A stretch of DNA of 64,000 nt from Rhynchopus sp. YZ270_cl-10 (lineage: Eukaryota > Euglenozoa > Diplonemea > Diplonemida > Diplonemidae), in the NCBI GenBank assembly GCA_964035575.1, contig OZ037861.1:1178001-1242000 (forward strand). Direction: 5' to 3'. A program made the translations under genes and the position numbers. The stretch's first letter is position 1. The number at the start of each line of letters is the position of its first letter. Below, piece by piece: positions 1-9,118 of this stretch. The notes below the pieces were generated by a model, which did not search any database, had not been told where the DNA came from, and saw only the letters and a list, made by a program, of their open reading frames with translations.

Positions 1-25
1 CGATGAGAACAGCGGGCGGCTTAAC

Positions 26-355
26 ATTCATACTTTGTAGTCCGCCTGAGTCCGCAGAAAAAAAAATCCCACCAAGACCCGCCAGAGTTGAGGTGAGACA
101 GACTTGATGCGGACTTTTGACTGAGTCCGCCCAGACTCGGCCCGAGTCCGCCAAGTCACCGTCTCAGTCCGCTCGAGTTTTGGTGGACTTGAGACTTTGA
201 AAGTCCATATCAAGTCCGCCTGACTTTCAATTCTGGGCAGAACTCGGCCTTTGGTCTGCCAAAACTCGGACGCCCAAAAAAGACGGACTTTTCAAAGTCC
301 GCCATCGTCCGTCTCAACTACAGGCGGGCTCCGGCGCACTACAAAAGTATGAATA
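26..355. repeat. Foldback element rich in GTCCGC motifs
   Basis: The two ends are inverted copies: attcatactttgtagt on the left and actacaaaagtatgaat on the right. The interior is packed with variants of gagtccgcc on both strands, so the whole unit could fold. No clear target duplication was seen. The short ORF inside is treated as a by-product of the repeat. Confidence 0.5.
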
Positions 356-536
356 TTATACGGAAAACATTGTTTTTCAGACCACCTCCTCCCCCCCCGG
401 TGTTCTGGTCACCACAAGGGTAAACTGTCACGAGAGAGAGGCTTTTGTATGTCAAAACACATTTTTCTCTCCACTCTTTTTATTACCAGTCTCTTGTTTC
501 CTACTTTGGGGGACAGGGACACAACGCAACGCTATG

Positions 537-656
537 CACGACGGTGAAGTAAATGACTCTTGACTTGAGGTTTTACTTTTGTGGTTTCACCGTTGTAAGC
601 CAACGGTGGATCCATCAAAAACCACACAAAGTCAAGCAATATACTTCACCGTCGTG
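537..656. repeat. MITE family 1, copy A
   Basis: Terminal inverted repeats begin cacgacggtgaag and end cttcaccgtcgtg. The 120-bp unit has no coding capacity. Related copies with the same ends lie at 31677-31800 and 50742-50854, which makes this a dispersed non-autonomous family and not a chance palindrome. Confidence 0.7.
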
Positions 657-852
657 TGGTCTTTCCTGTTGGGGACCCAGACTTTGTCCCGATTTTTTTT
701 TTTTTTGAAGATTTTTAAGGATGGTGTGTTCACGGTTCGGTGTTTTGTCGACACAACAAAAAGGTTCCTCACATTTTTTTAAAACTGCCCTCTGATTTTT
801 CATTTTTTTTTGACTTGAGGTGAAATCTTTTTCACTTTTTTTTTTTCCTTCT

Positions 853-885
853 CAAGATGACTGAGCATGTCTTGGGCTCATCTTA
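853..885 (+). repeat. Dispersed CTAAGC/GCTTAG hairpin motif, diverged copy
   Basis: Reads as a gatgactgagc arm, then a short loop, then cttgggctcatc. It matches the hairpin family seen at about ten further sites (consensus ctaagcacgagaggcttag followed by atcatcttataaac). This is among the most diverged copies. Confidence 0.5.
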
Positions 886-977
886 CTAATGTATTACGTT
901 CTTTTTGCCGCCTTATTTTACTGAAATTTTGGTGGAGTTTAGTGAAGTTTGGGGGAGAAGGGGGGGTGTTTAAACTA

Positions 978-1076
978 CCGTAATCGTAAAAATTGTGGAC
1001 CGTAAAAATGTTCCAGTTTGCCAAAAAACCCAAAAAGTTCCAGAATTTTTACGGTCCAAAATTTTTACGATTGCGG
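978..1076. repeat. MITE with TA target site
   Basis: Arms of about 35 bp are inverted copies (ccgtaatcgtaaaaatt against aatttttacgattgcgg) and TA flanks both ends at 976-977 and 1077-1078. A TA duplication is typical of Tc1/mariner-type insertion. The flanks (around 905-945 and 1080-1110) look like two halves of an older inverted repeat, so the MITE may be nested. Confidence 0.6.
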
Positions 1077-1399
1077 TATACCACCAAATTCTAGGCTAAA
1101 TCAGGTGGTGTTGTGGGTTTGCACTGATGTATAAAGGTACTGTCTGGTGCGATTGAGAGTGGACACAAAAAGGTGGTCTTCGTGCATCTTTTTTGATTTT
1201 TCAGGCCAGGTGCAATTTTTTTTTTCCCTTCGTGTTTTCGTGTTTGCTTTTTTTGGGCGCTTTTTTTGGATTTGCAGAACAAAGTTATACAAAAAAAGAA
1301 AAAAAGGTCGTCGTTCATCTACCTGGGACTCCCCCCCCCGACGAGGTGTTTTTCACTTTCAACTTCTCCTTCCTTTCAGCAAACCACGAACTGGATGTA

Positions 1400-2804
1400 C
1401 AGTGTGACACAGAATTAATGGCCGATGAAGACATTTTATAAAAAAACGGCAAATTTTGACAAGGACATATTCAAAACACCCCCAAAACATAAAATATTTA
1501 CGCCCAGGAACACAATAAAAGCAAAAATATAATGGTTAAGGGTAAAGTGAACACTGAGGCCACGAGGGAAGGGTTGCGCCTACAGGCAGCGTCGCTAGTC
1601 GTTGTTGGCGGTAAGAGCCATGATGAGGTGGCGGAGTTGCTGAACGTTGCGAAGAGGAGTTTGGGTAGGTGGGTGAAGGAGTACCGCGCTGGAGAGCGGA
1701 ATTTTTCGGACAAGCCAGGGAGGGGACGCAAGAGATCGGCCACCACCGACACCGTTAAGAATAGGGTGGTTAGACACATGCGGGGCAAGCGGTTTCAGTC
1801 TTGCAGGAAAGTAGCGTCGCGACTACAGATTTCGAGGGAGAGTGTCCGCAGGTGCCTGAAGGAGAAGGGGCTGAAGCCCGTTCAAACGAAGAGCAAACCA
1901 AAGCTCTCGGAAAAGAACATCACTGCCCGGATAGAGTTTGCTGAAACGCATCGAAACACCGACTGGTCAAAGGTGATGTTCACCGATGAAAAAGACTTTT
2001 GGCTTTTTTCTCGGGTGAGCAAGAAGAACGATGTTGTCTGGGTTGCAGATGGTGATGAGCCGCCCCCAACCGTTGATAAGGTCAGGGCTACGCAGAAGGT
2101 TCACGTCTGGGGAGGAATCACCACCAGAGGTAAGACGAAGCTCTATTTCTATGACGGTGCTCTCAATGCAGAGAAGTACCGTACGCTCGTCTTACAGAAA
2201 GCGCTCAAAGAAATAAAAGAACTCCTGCCTGACAGTAGCTACACGTTTCAGCAGGATGGGGCACCCTGCCACACTGCGAACGTTACTCAAGCATTCCTCT
2301 CCTCCCAACCTTTCTCGTTCCTCCCTAAAGCTGACTGGCCAGGCAACTCCCCTGATCTCAATCCTATTGAGAACCTGTGGGCCAAGCTGCAGACTGCAGT
2401 CAACGAACGGGAGCCCAAAGACGTGTCAGCACTTAAACGTGCCATCAACAAGGAATGGTCCAAGATGGACAATAGCTTCGTTGCACGTTACATCATGTCA
2501 ATGCCACGACGCCTAGACGCAGTTCGCAATTCCAACGGAATGCACACAAAATACTAATGCATGCTCTATTTATTTTTGTGCACCCACTCGTTTGTACTGC
2601 TACACTGTATTTTTTTTTTTTTACACATACACCCTTTTTTACCAAAAAGGGATATTTCCATGTTAATATTTTCCCCACACACACACTTTTCATACACGGC
2701 CAGTTGAAAATGCAATGAAATGAGTCAAATTTTGCCTATTTTTTAGAATAATATAACAATTTTTACAAAATGTCGTCATCGGCCATTAATTCTGTGTCAC
2801 ACTG
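1400..2804 (+). mobile_element. Complete Tc1/mariner transposon (DD37E)
   Basis: The element is bounded by inverted repeats of about 45 bp that differ at two positions (left 1400-1444, right 2760-2804, both starting cagtgtgacacagaattaat). A TA dinucleotide flanks each side (1398-1399 and 2805-2806), which is the target duplication expected of this superfamily. It carries one intact transposase gene (1532-2557). Near-identical ends and an open frame suggest a recent insertion. Confidence 0.92.
1532..2557 (+). CDS. Tc1/mariner transposase, DD37E type
   Basis: 341 residues, full length for the family. The N-terminal part (about residues 1-110) holds two helix-turn-helix segments joined by a basic linker (GRGRKR), the paired-like domain that binds the terminal repeats. 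The catalytic RNase-H-like domain carries D152 in FTDEK, D242 in QQDGAP and E280 in DLNPIEN. Exactly 37 residues separate D242 from E280, against 34 in classical Tc1. The enzyme would cut and paste the surrounding element at TA sites in the nucleus. The frame is open from ATG to TAA with no internal damage, and the gene lies between matching terminal repeats, so it may be active. The GC-rich coding sequence resembles host genes nearby. The family call is firm; present activity is inference. Confidence 0.93.
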   Translation: MVKGKVNTEATREGLRLQAASLVVVGGKSHDEVAELLNVAKRSLGRWVKEYRAGERNFSDKPGRGRKRSATTDTVKNRVVRHMRGKRFQSCRKVASRLQISRESVRRCLKEKGLKPVQTKSKPKLSEKNITARIEFAETHRNTDWSKVMFTDEKDFWLFSRVSKKNDVVWVADGDEPPPTVDKVRATQKVHVWGGITTRGKTKLYFYDGALNAEKYRTLVLQKALKEIKELLPDSSYTFQQDGAPCHTANVTQAFLSSQPFSFLPKADWPGNSPDLNPIENLWAKLQTAVNEREPKDVSALKRAINKEWSKMDNSFVARYIMSMPRRLDAVRNSNGMHTKY

Positions 2805-3334
2805 TATGACTGCATAGTTGAGCTCCACCCCCGTACACCGGGTCATGTACCAAAGGTACACTGTTCATAGGCTGTTATATTTCAAGTCAACTTTTCTTTG
2901 CAAAAGGTGGCACTTCAGAGTGTTGCTCGTAGCGTACAGCAGAGGATGGCTACTGAGAGAGCCGTTCATCCCTTCCACTGTGCTGTGCTGCTTTGCTCAC
3001 TGTAGAGAGATGTTCTGCGTGGACAACCGAGGGGTGCAGAGAGGAGTGGTGTGAGGGGGTTTGGGTGTGGCGGCTTCCCTGCATCGTTTGTGCTTGATGG
3101 AGGGGAAGCTGTGTGGCGTCTAGGTGGTACTTTCGGGTGGCCTCTGTCTGGCACCTCAGGAGTGCCGTGCGGTTGCATAATGAGAGCACACCTTTGTTGG
3201 CGGTCTTGCGTGAGGTGGTGGATCGCTGCCAGGGCTGGGAGGAAAGGAATGTGGAGGGAAAACATGGTCCAGCGACACACAGGGACAAACACACCTTTTT
3301 TGTGAACAAAGACACACAAAGACACGTCAAGAAA
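2805..3334 (+). promoter_or_regulatory. Spacer upstream of the NLR-like gene
   Basis: About 530 bp between the transposon end and the first in-frame ATG of the large receptor gene. The frame stays open from 3113 to 3335 but contains no ATG, so this stretch is read as leader and not protein. No TATA box or splice signal stands out. Confidence 0.35.
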
Positions 3335-6300
3335 ATGGGATCCGGAGCGTCGAAGCCTGAAAAGGACGAGATTGCAAAGGGAATTACTAGGAAGGAGAGG
3401 CCCGTGGATGCGGTGGACAGCGTGGACGGGAGGACAATGCTGCACAGTGCCGTGCTTGCGGGGGACGTGGAGGCAGTGCGGTTTCTTGTGGAGAACGGGG
3501 CAGGGAACGTGCGTGACAGGGACGGGAAGGTGCCGCTGTGGTACGCACTGCAGCACAGGGACGCGGATGTGCGGGGGCGACTTGAGGCGGAGCTGGGGGC
3601 GCATGCAGCAGAGATCCTTGTGGAGGTGGAGGATGCTGTGCAGGTGTACCTCACTGACGGTGTCGCCACAACAACAACAACAACAACAGGTGTGGTGGTG
3701 GAACGGGGCAGTGGAGATGCAACGACAGCACCTCTTACTGACTCTCACATGGACATGGCGAAAGACACGAACACCTCGACTGGAGACAGGCACCTGGGAG
3801 AGGACGATCTTGACGGGGACACGGGTGCACTGCGACACACAGGCGGACGGAAGGTGGAGTGGCTGCGGAAAGCAGACGACAACAACAACAAGAACAGCAA
3901 TGGAGGTGAAGACCTGCTGTGCTGGCTGCGTGGTCTTCCAAAGGTGGATCCGCCGTTGGGCTACACAGACGAACACGTGCGGCACATGGAGGCGGGGTTC
4001 CGTGTGGTGTGCCAGCGTCTGCTGGAGGACATCAGAGGACGGAGGGAGGCGGGTACACGTGGTGGACACGTGGAGGTGGAGGACTGGATGGCGGCACGCG
4101 ACCCGTTTGAGCTGCTGCTGTCGGGGTTCCTGTTCACGTCTGACTGCGTGGAGTATGTGCTGGACAGCGGCGGGGATGTTGTGTGTGACGAGGACGACGG
4201 GACACCGAAGATTGCAAAAGGGCCTGACGGGAAGCTGCGGTACATCAAACTGACGGAGCGGGCTGTGCTGGACAACCACGGGAGTGCTGCTGATTCACAG
4301 TCGCTTGCGCTGTACATGACGATGAACACTGCGATGCGTGCTGTGGGGCAGCTGCCTGCGGTGAAGGAGTGGAAGGGGACACCTGAGAAGACAGCACCGA
4401 ACGTGTTTGAGCTGTCGCCCGCACCCCCTCAGCTGCACGTGATTTCGACCTTTGCGCCGCTGATCCGTGGTCTGGACCGGCTGATTGGGAGCCGGCGGAA
4501 GCAGCTGCGGACTGTGTTCCGTGGGATCAATGTGAACGTGTCTGCGAAGTACGCGCTGGGGACACACGTTGTGTGGAACTGCTTCACGTCGACAACACTG
4601 AAGCGGGATGTGGCTCGGAGCTTCATGTACGGGAAAGGGGGCACGTTCTTTGTGGTGGTAGCGAAGGAGGGTGCTGCAGACGTGAAGTTCTCGTCTGTGT
4701 ATGCTTCGGAGGACGAGCTGCTGTACACAGCGAACATTGAGTACCGGGTGCAGTGGAAGCTTTCGCCAACGTTGCTGCGGATGATGGGGCTGCGCTTTGA
4801 CGTGATTGTGATGCAGGAGGTGTGTGCGGATGCGGGTGTGGGTGTGGGGGAGACGAGTGCGGCTGAGCAGGTGGGTGCGCTGCAGGAGGTGATGGGACAC
4901 ACAGTCGCGTTCTTCAAGGACTACCTTGCGCAGTACGTGGAGGGGCGTGTGGGGGACGACACACGTGTGGATGAGTCGGAGACACGTCCGCTGATGGAGG
5001 AGGTGCGGAGGTGGCTTCGTGCACGTGGAGGTGGAGGTGGAGGTGGGAAGCGGATGTCTTCCGTGTGCACACAGGCAGCAGCGGGCACAGAGCGCAAGCC
5101 TGATGTGGGGGCGAGAGAAGAAAGACAAGGGACGTGTGGTGTGCTGTGTGTGATCGGAGAAGGAGGGAGCGGGAAGACGTCTGCTTCGATTGCAATTCTG
5201 AGCGACCTTGCAACGTCTGCGAGGAAGAGCGAAAGCACCAGCAACGAAGACACAAACAGGAACAGAAACAGCGTGGTGAGTGATGTAACTGCGGATGCGA
5301 AGCCGTACTTCCCTGTGTTTGTGGCGCTGCCGACTGTGAAGCAGCACCTGCTTGAGAAGGGAGGGCTGGACAGGTTTGTGCTGGAGTCATTTGCGCTGCG
5401 GGAGGCGGACCGTGCGTACCTTGCGGAGACGTACGAGGTGGTGCTGGTGCTGGACTCGCTTGACGAGGTGGGGCTGACGCAGGAGGATGTGGGTGCTGTG
5501 GTGGCTGAGGGTGGTCTTCTGTGCCGGCACCCATGGGTGGAGGCACACTGCAGCGTTGTTGTGACTGTGCGTGGTGAGTACCTGAAGGGTGTGGACACGT
5601 CTCCGTCTGGTGTGTGTGGGGCTGGTGTGCGTGCTGTGTACATGCAGCCGTTCACAGAGGTGGATGCGAGAACGTACATCAAGCGTGCAAACACAGCCTG
5701 GGAGAAGGGACACAAAGAGGAGAAGGAGGGGAAGTCATCCCACAAGGAAGAGCGCACAGTCTTCGTGCGTGAGGAGGATGTTGAGGGACTTGTGCTGTTG
5801 CGGAACCCGTTTGTGCTGCACATGGCGTGCCACGCGCAGTGCAGCGGGAAGGCTTCTGAGGAGGTGATCTACGAGACCTACCTGGGGACGTGGACGAAGA
5901 AGGAGATGGCGTCTGGTGGAGTTGCTGTTGCTGTTTCGGATGTGTCTTTGGAGGATGTGGTGCGTGCAGGGGAGCTTGTTGCATGCAGGATGCTGGAGAC
6001 AAACGAGTGGCAGGGGACTGTGGGTGTGGCGTCGGAGGTTCTTGACTCGCAGCACGGTGTGTGTGAGGCTGTGCGGGATGCCTGCTTCCGCTGCCTGCCG
6101 TTCCGGATTGAGGACTTTGGGGAGGAGCGGAGTGCGTTCACGTTCCGGCACAAGTCGCTTGGGGAGCACCTTGCAGCACGGCGGCTTGCGCGTGATCCAG
6201 CAGGGACACTGGGGACGCTGGTGCAGCGGAGCTTCAGCAAGGACTCGCAGCGTGTGCTTGGGTTCTTTGCGGCGCTGGTGTGTGGAGACAGTGTGCTGTA

Positions 6301-8518
6301 CGAACGTGCCCGCACAGAGCTGCTTGCGGCTGTGAAGGCTACACGCTACAGTGCAGGTGGAGGTGCTGTGACAGCAGGGTCGAATGCAGCAGCACTGCTG
6401 GCACGTGCACGCATCCCTGTGAGTGGGGAGGACCTGAGCGGGATCCGTGTGTCGAACTGCGACCTGCGCGGGTCTCTGTTTGTGGAGACGGCTCTGACGG
6501 GCGCTTCCTTCTCGAACTGCTGGCTGGAGCACACTGAGTTCAACACCTGCGACATGGCTGGCACGATGCTGCCTGACTGCTCCCTTGGCACACCACTTCC
6601 TGAACTGCGGGGGAATTATGCTGATCTGACAGTGACACCTGATGGCAGTCAAATAGTAACAGCTGGCGTATACGGCAGTGTACATGTGTGGAGCATGTCT
6701 TCTGGGGAAGAAGTGATGGTCTTGGAAAGGCAGCATTGCGATTATGAAGAAATCCATGGAGTAGCAGTAACGCCTGACGGAACCCGCGTAGTTTCGTGTT
6801 GCGGTGACAAAACTGTGCGTGTGTGGGATATGCACACTGGGGAGGCAGTGTTCGTCTTGGAAGGCCACGAAGCTAAGGTGCACAACGTGGCAGTCACTCC
6901 CGACAGTTCTAAAGTTGTTTCAACTTGTCCTGAAGACGGCATCCGTGTGTGGGATCTCTCGACGGGGACGGAAGTGCTGGCAACAAAGTCGCGTGGCATT
7001 CGCAGCATGGTTATTACCAAGGATGGAAGTCAAATAGTGACGTGCTCTGAGGAGGTGCTGTGCGTGTGGGATCTGGTCACGGGGAAGCAGGAGATGCAGT
7101 GGCCTTGCTGTGTGAAGTCTTCGCATGCACTGGCGGTCACTCCCGATGGATGCCATGTTGTTTCGTGCTATGATGCTGCACATCTTTGGAACCTCTCCAC
7201 TGGGGCAGAGGTGATGGTGTTCCATGCCGACGCTGAGTTGAAAGCAGTGGCAGTCACGCCTGATGGATGTCACGTGGTTGCTGGATCCAGGAGACGTAAC
7301 GTGCACGTTTGGAGCATTTCGACTGGGAAGGAGGTGACGGCGTTGCAAGGACATACCCAGTCTGTGAGTGCAGTGGCGGTGACACCAGATGGATGCCACG
7401 TGGTTTCATGCTCTTGCAACGACGGTACTGTTCGAGTGTGGAACATCACGACTGGGAAGGAGACACCAGGTTTCGAAGTAGTCTCAGGCCGGTATGTGTC
7501 AGTGGCCCCTGATGGATCTATCATTTCGTACGGTGGCAAGATCAACTCCATCTGGAACGCATCCACCGGCAGGCAGACACAGGTCGTTGAAACAGGGATG
7601 AATAAACGTGGTGATGCTTCTGCCGTGTACCCAGATGGATCTCATGTAGTTTTTTGCTCTTGCGACGAAGCTGGCGAAAGGAGAGCGTATGTGTGGGACG
7701 TTACGACGGGGAAAGTGCAGCTTTTGTGCACAGATTCCAGTGAGTTTGCGGTGTTCTTGAAACAGTCTGGGAGAATGTTTTCCATGTCAGTGTCTCCCGA
7801 TGCATCTCATGTGGTGACCTGTTCTTCAGAGGAGGAAGACACTTGCTGTGTGTATGTGTGGAGCATGTCAACTGGGAAGAAGGTGTCAGAATATGATGCA
7901 GGAACTACTCGCTGTCCCGTAGGAGTGGTAGTGACCCCTGATGGAGCGCATGTGGTTTCGTACTTCGATGATGTCTACTCCGTACACATGTGGGAACTTC
8001 GCACTGGAGAAGAGACGATGGTGTTCAGTGGACATGCTTCTCATGTCTTCGACGTGACCGTGACTCGCGATGGGTCTCGTCTTGTTTCATGCTCTTGCGA
8101 CAACACTGTGCGTGTGTGGGATGTCGCCAGCGGGGGGGAGGTCTTCACCTTAGAGCATGATGATTGCGTGTGGGGAGTGGCACTGACACCTGATGGAGCT
8201 CACGTGGCGTCGATTACGAAGAGTGTGAGTGTGTGGAGCATGACCACTGGTGAGAAGGTGGCAGAGGTCAGGGCACATTGTAGTTTGGGGGGCGAACTTG
8301 CTGTGAGCCCTGATGGCTGCGAAGTGCTCTGTTGCATCCGTGACAACACTATGCGTGTGTGGACCATATGCACTGGGGAAGACGGCACGATTGATGGGTT
8401 GCGGCTGAAGAGAGTGATCGGTGTCCCTCCAACAGTTCCTCGTGCAGTAGGCTGTCGTAATGATGATGCTGCGGAACCTGAACTCGCGAGACGGATTCTT
8501 TGTGCTGGCAGGAAGTGA
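3335..8518 (+). CDS. NLR-like receptor: ANK-ADP-ribosyltransferase-NACHT-WD40
   Basis: 1727 residues in one intronless frame. The start is the first in-frame ATG and gives MGSGASK, a good N-myristoylation signal, so membrane tethering is likely. Order: ankyrin repeats (about 30-90); arginine-type ADP-ribosyltransferase fold (about 200-500) with R396 in FRGIN, S419 in FTSTT and the E459-D-E461 motif; NACHT ATPase with Walker A GEGGSGKT (608-615) and Walker B LDSLDE (706-711); a pentapeptide-like stretch (about 1031-1085); then 14 WD40 repeats (about 1090-1690), enough for two seven-bladed propellers. By analogy with NACHT-WD40 receptors, the propellers would sense a ligand, NACHT would switch or oligomerise, and the transferase would modify target arginines using NAD. 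All R-S-ExE residues are present. Ligand, target and biological role are not visible. The later WD40 units resemble each other closely, suggesting ongoing repeat turnover. Confidence 0.9.
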   Translation: MGSGASKPEKDEIAKGITRKERPVDAVDSVDGRTMLHSAVLAGDVEAVRFLVENGAGNVRDRDGKVPLWYALQHRDADVRGRLEAELGAHAAEILVEVEDAVQVYLTDGVATTTTTTTGVVVERGSGDATTAPLTDSHMDMAKDTNTSTGDRHLGEDDLDGDTGALRHTGGRKVEWLRKADDNNNKNSNGGEDLLCWLRGLPKVDPPLGYTDEHVRHMEAGFRVVCQRLLEDIRGRREAGTRGGHVEVEDWMAARDPFELLLSGFLFTSDCVEYVLDSGGDVVCDEDDGTPKIAKGPDGKLRYIKLTERAVLDNHGSAADSQSLALYMTMNTAMRAVGQLPAVKEWKGTPEKTAPNVFELSPAPPQLHVISTFAPLIRGLDRLIGSRRKQLRTVFRGINVNVSAKYALGTHVVWNCFTSTTLKRDVARSFMYGKGGTFFVVVAKEGAADVKFSSVYASEDELLYTANIEYRVQWKLSPTLLRMMGLRFDVIVMQEVCADAGVGVGETSAAEQVGALQEVMGHTVAFFKDYLAQYVEGRVGDDTRVDESETRPLMEEVRRWLRARGGGGGGGKRMSSVCTQAAAGTERKPDVGAREERQGTCGVLCVIGEGGSGKTSASIAILSDLATSARKSESTSNEDTNRNRNSVVSDVTADAKPYFPVFVALPTVKQHLLEKGGLDRFVLESFALREADRAYLAETYEVVLVLDSLDEVGLTQEDVGAVVAEGGLLCRHPWVEAHCSVVVTVRGEYLKGVDTSPSGVCGAGVRAVYMQPFTEVDARTYIKRANTAWEKGHKEEKEGKSSHKEERTVFVREEDVEGLVLLRNPFVLHMACHAQCSGKASEEVIYETYLGTWTKKEMASGGVAVAVSDVSLEDVVRAGELVACRMLETNEWQGTVGVASEVLDSQHGVCEAVRDACFRCLPFRIEDFGEERSAFTFRHKSLGEHLAARRLARDPAGTLGTLVQRSFSKDSQRVLGFFAALVCGDSVLYERARTELLAAVKATRYSAGGGAVTAGSNAAALLARARIPVSGEDLSGIRVSNCDLRGSLFVETALTGASFSNCWLEHTEFNTCDMAGTMLPDCSLGTPLPELRGNYADLTVTPDGSQIVTAGVYGSVHVWSMSSGEEVMVLERQHCDYEEIHGVAVTPDGTRVVSCCGDKTVRVWDMHTGEAVFVLEGHEAKVHNVAVTPDSSKVVSTCPEDGIRVWDLSTGTEVLATKSRGIRSMVITKDGSQIVTCSEEVLCVWDLVTGKQEMQWPCCVKSSHALAVTPDGCHVVSCYDAAHLWNLSTGAEVMVFHADAELKAVAVTPDGCHVVAGSRRRNVHVWSISTGKEVTALQGHTQSVSAVAVTPDGCHVVSCSCNDGTVRVWNITTGKETPGFEVVSGRYVSVAPDGSIISYGGKINSIWNASTGRQTQVVETGMNKRGDASAVYPDGSHVVFCSCDEAGERRAYVWDVTTGKVQLLCTDSSEFAVFLKQSGRMFSMSVSPDASHVVTCSSEEEDTCCVYVWSMSTGKKVSEYDAGTTRCPVGVVVTPDGAHVVSYFDDVYSVHMWELRTGEETMVFSGHASHVFDVTVTRDGSRLVSCSCDNTVRVWDVASGGEVFTLEHDDCVWGVALTPDGAHVASITKSVSVWSMTTGEKVAEVRAHCSLGGELAVSPDGCEVLCCIRDNTMRVWTICTGEDGTIDGLRLKRVIGVPPTVPRAVGCRNDDAAEPELARRILCAGRK

Positions 8519-9118
8519 GTGCACTGTTCTTGCTTGCTCGACGAATGCAGTCTGAGTGACAAGCACGAGTGGTGTTGACACTGATTCGCGCGGTGGTGCC
8601 TTCATGACACTGCGGGTGCGTTGCGCGAGGACAGAAAAGCGTGCTGTTTGTGTTTGTTCATAGTGACACGTCTTTTCCAAGACGTGTTGCGATTACACAT
8701 GTGTTCTGTTCGTTTTGTGTATGTTTACGTTAGCAGTTTGGGGCTCTTGCTTTTTCGTTTTTTTTTGCAGAACAACGCAGTTGTTACGTTCTTGTTGCTG
8801 CGTCCTCAAGGATTGGCACATCTCCCTTTCAGTGCGGCTTATACGTTTGACACCCTAAGCCTTGCACACGTGTTAGACTCCTTGGTCCGTGTTTCAAGAC
8901 GGGTAGTTAAAGGTCGACTAATAATGTCAGGTACAAAAAATGTTGATATTTTGCACATGAGTTGCGACTCTATTTTCACTATTTTATAATTGCTCTCACT
9001 ACACGAGTAACCACCTTCGCCCCTTCGTTTGCTGCCCACACTGTCACCTCTTCTCTTTGTCTTCACACCACACATCCTTCAGAACCTTTCTTTTCTCTCT
9101 TTCAAGGAACAAGCAGAA
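8519..9118 (+). other. Intergenic spacer with pyrimidine-rich leader
   Basis: No gene seen. The last 120 bp before the GH18 start are strongly pyrimidine-rich and end with ttctctctttcaag, a good 3' splice acceptor 13 bases before the ATG. This could be a 5'-UTR intron end or a trans-splicing site; the sequence alone cannot decide. Confidence 0.4.

Noticed and set aside
2966-6883. Long minus-strand frames (up to 437 codons) opposite the NLR-like gene
   Set aside because: They lie entirely antisense to a gene with clear domains, are rich in His, Pro, Ser and Arg, and arise because G/C-ending codons remove stops on the other strand.
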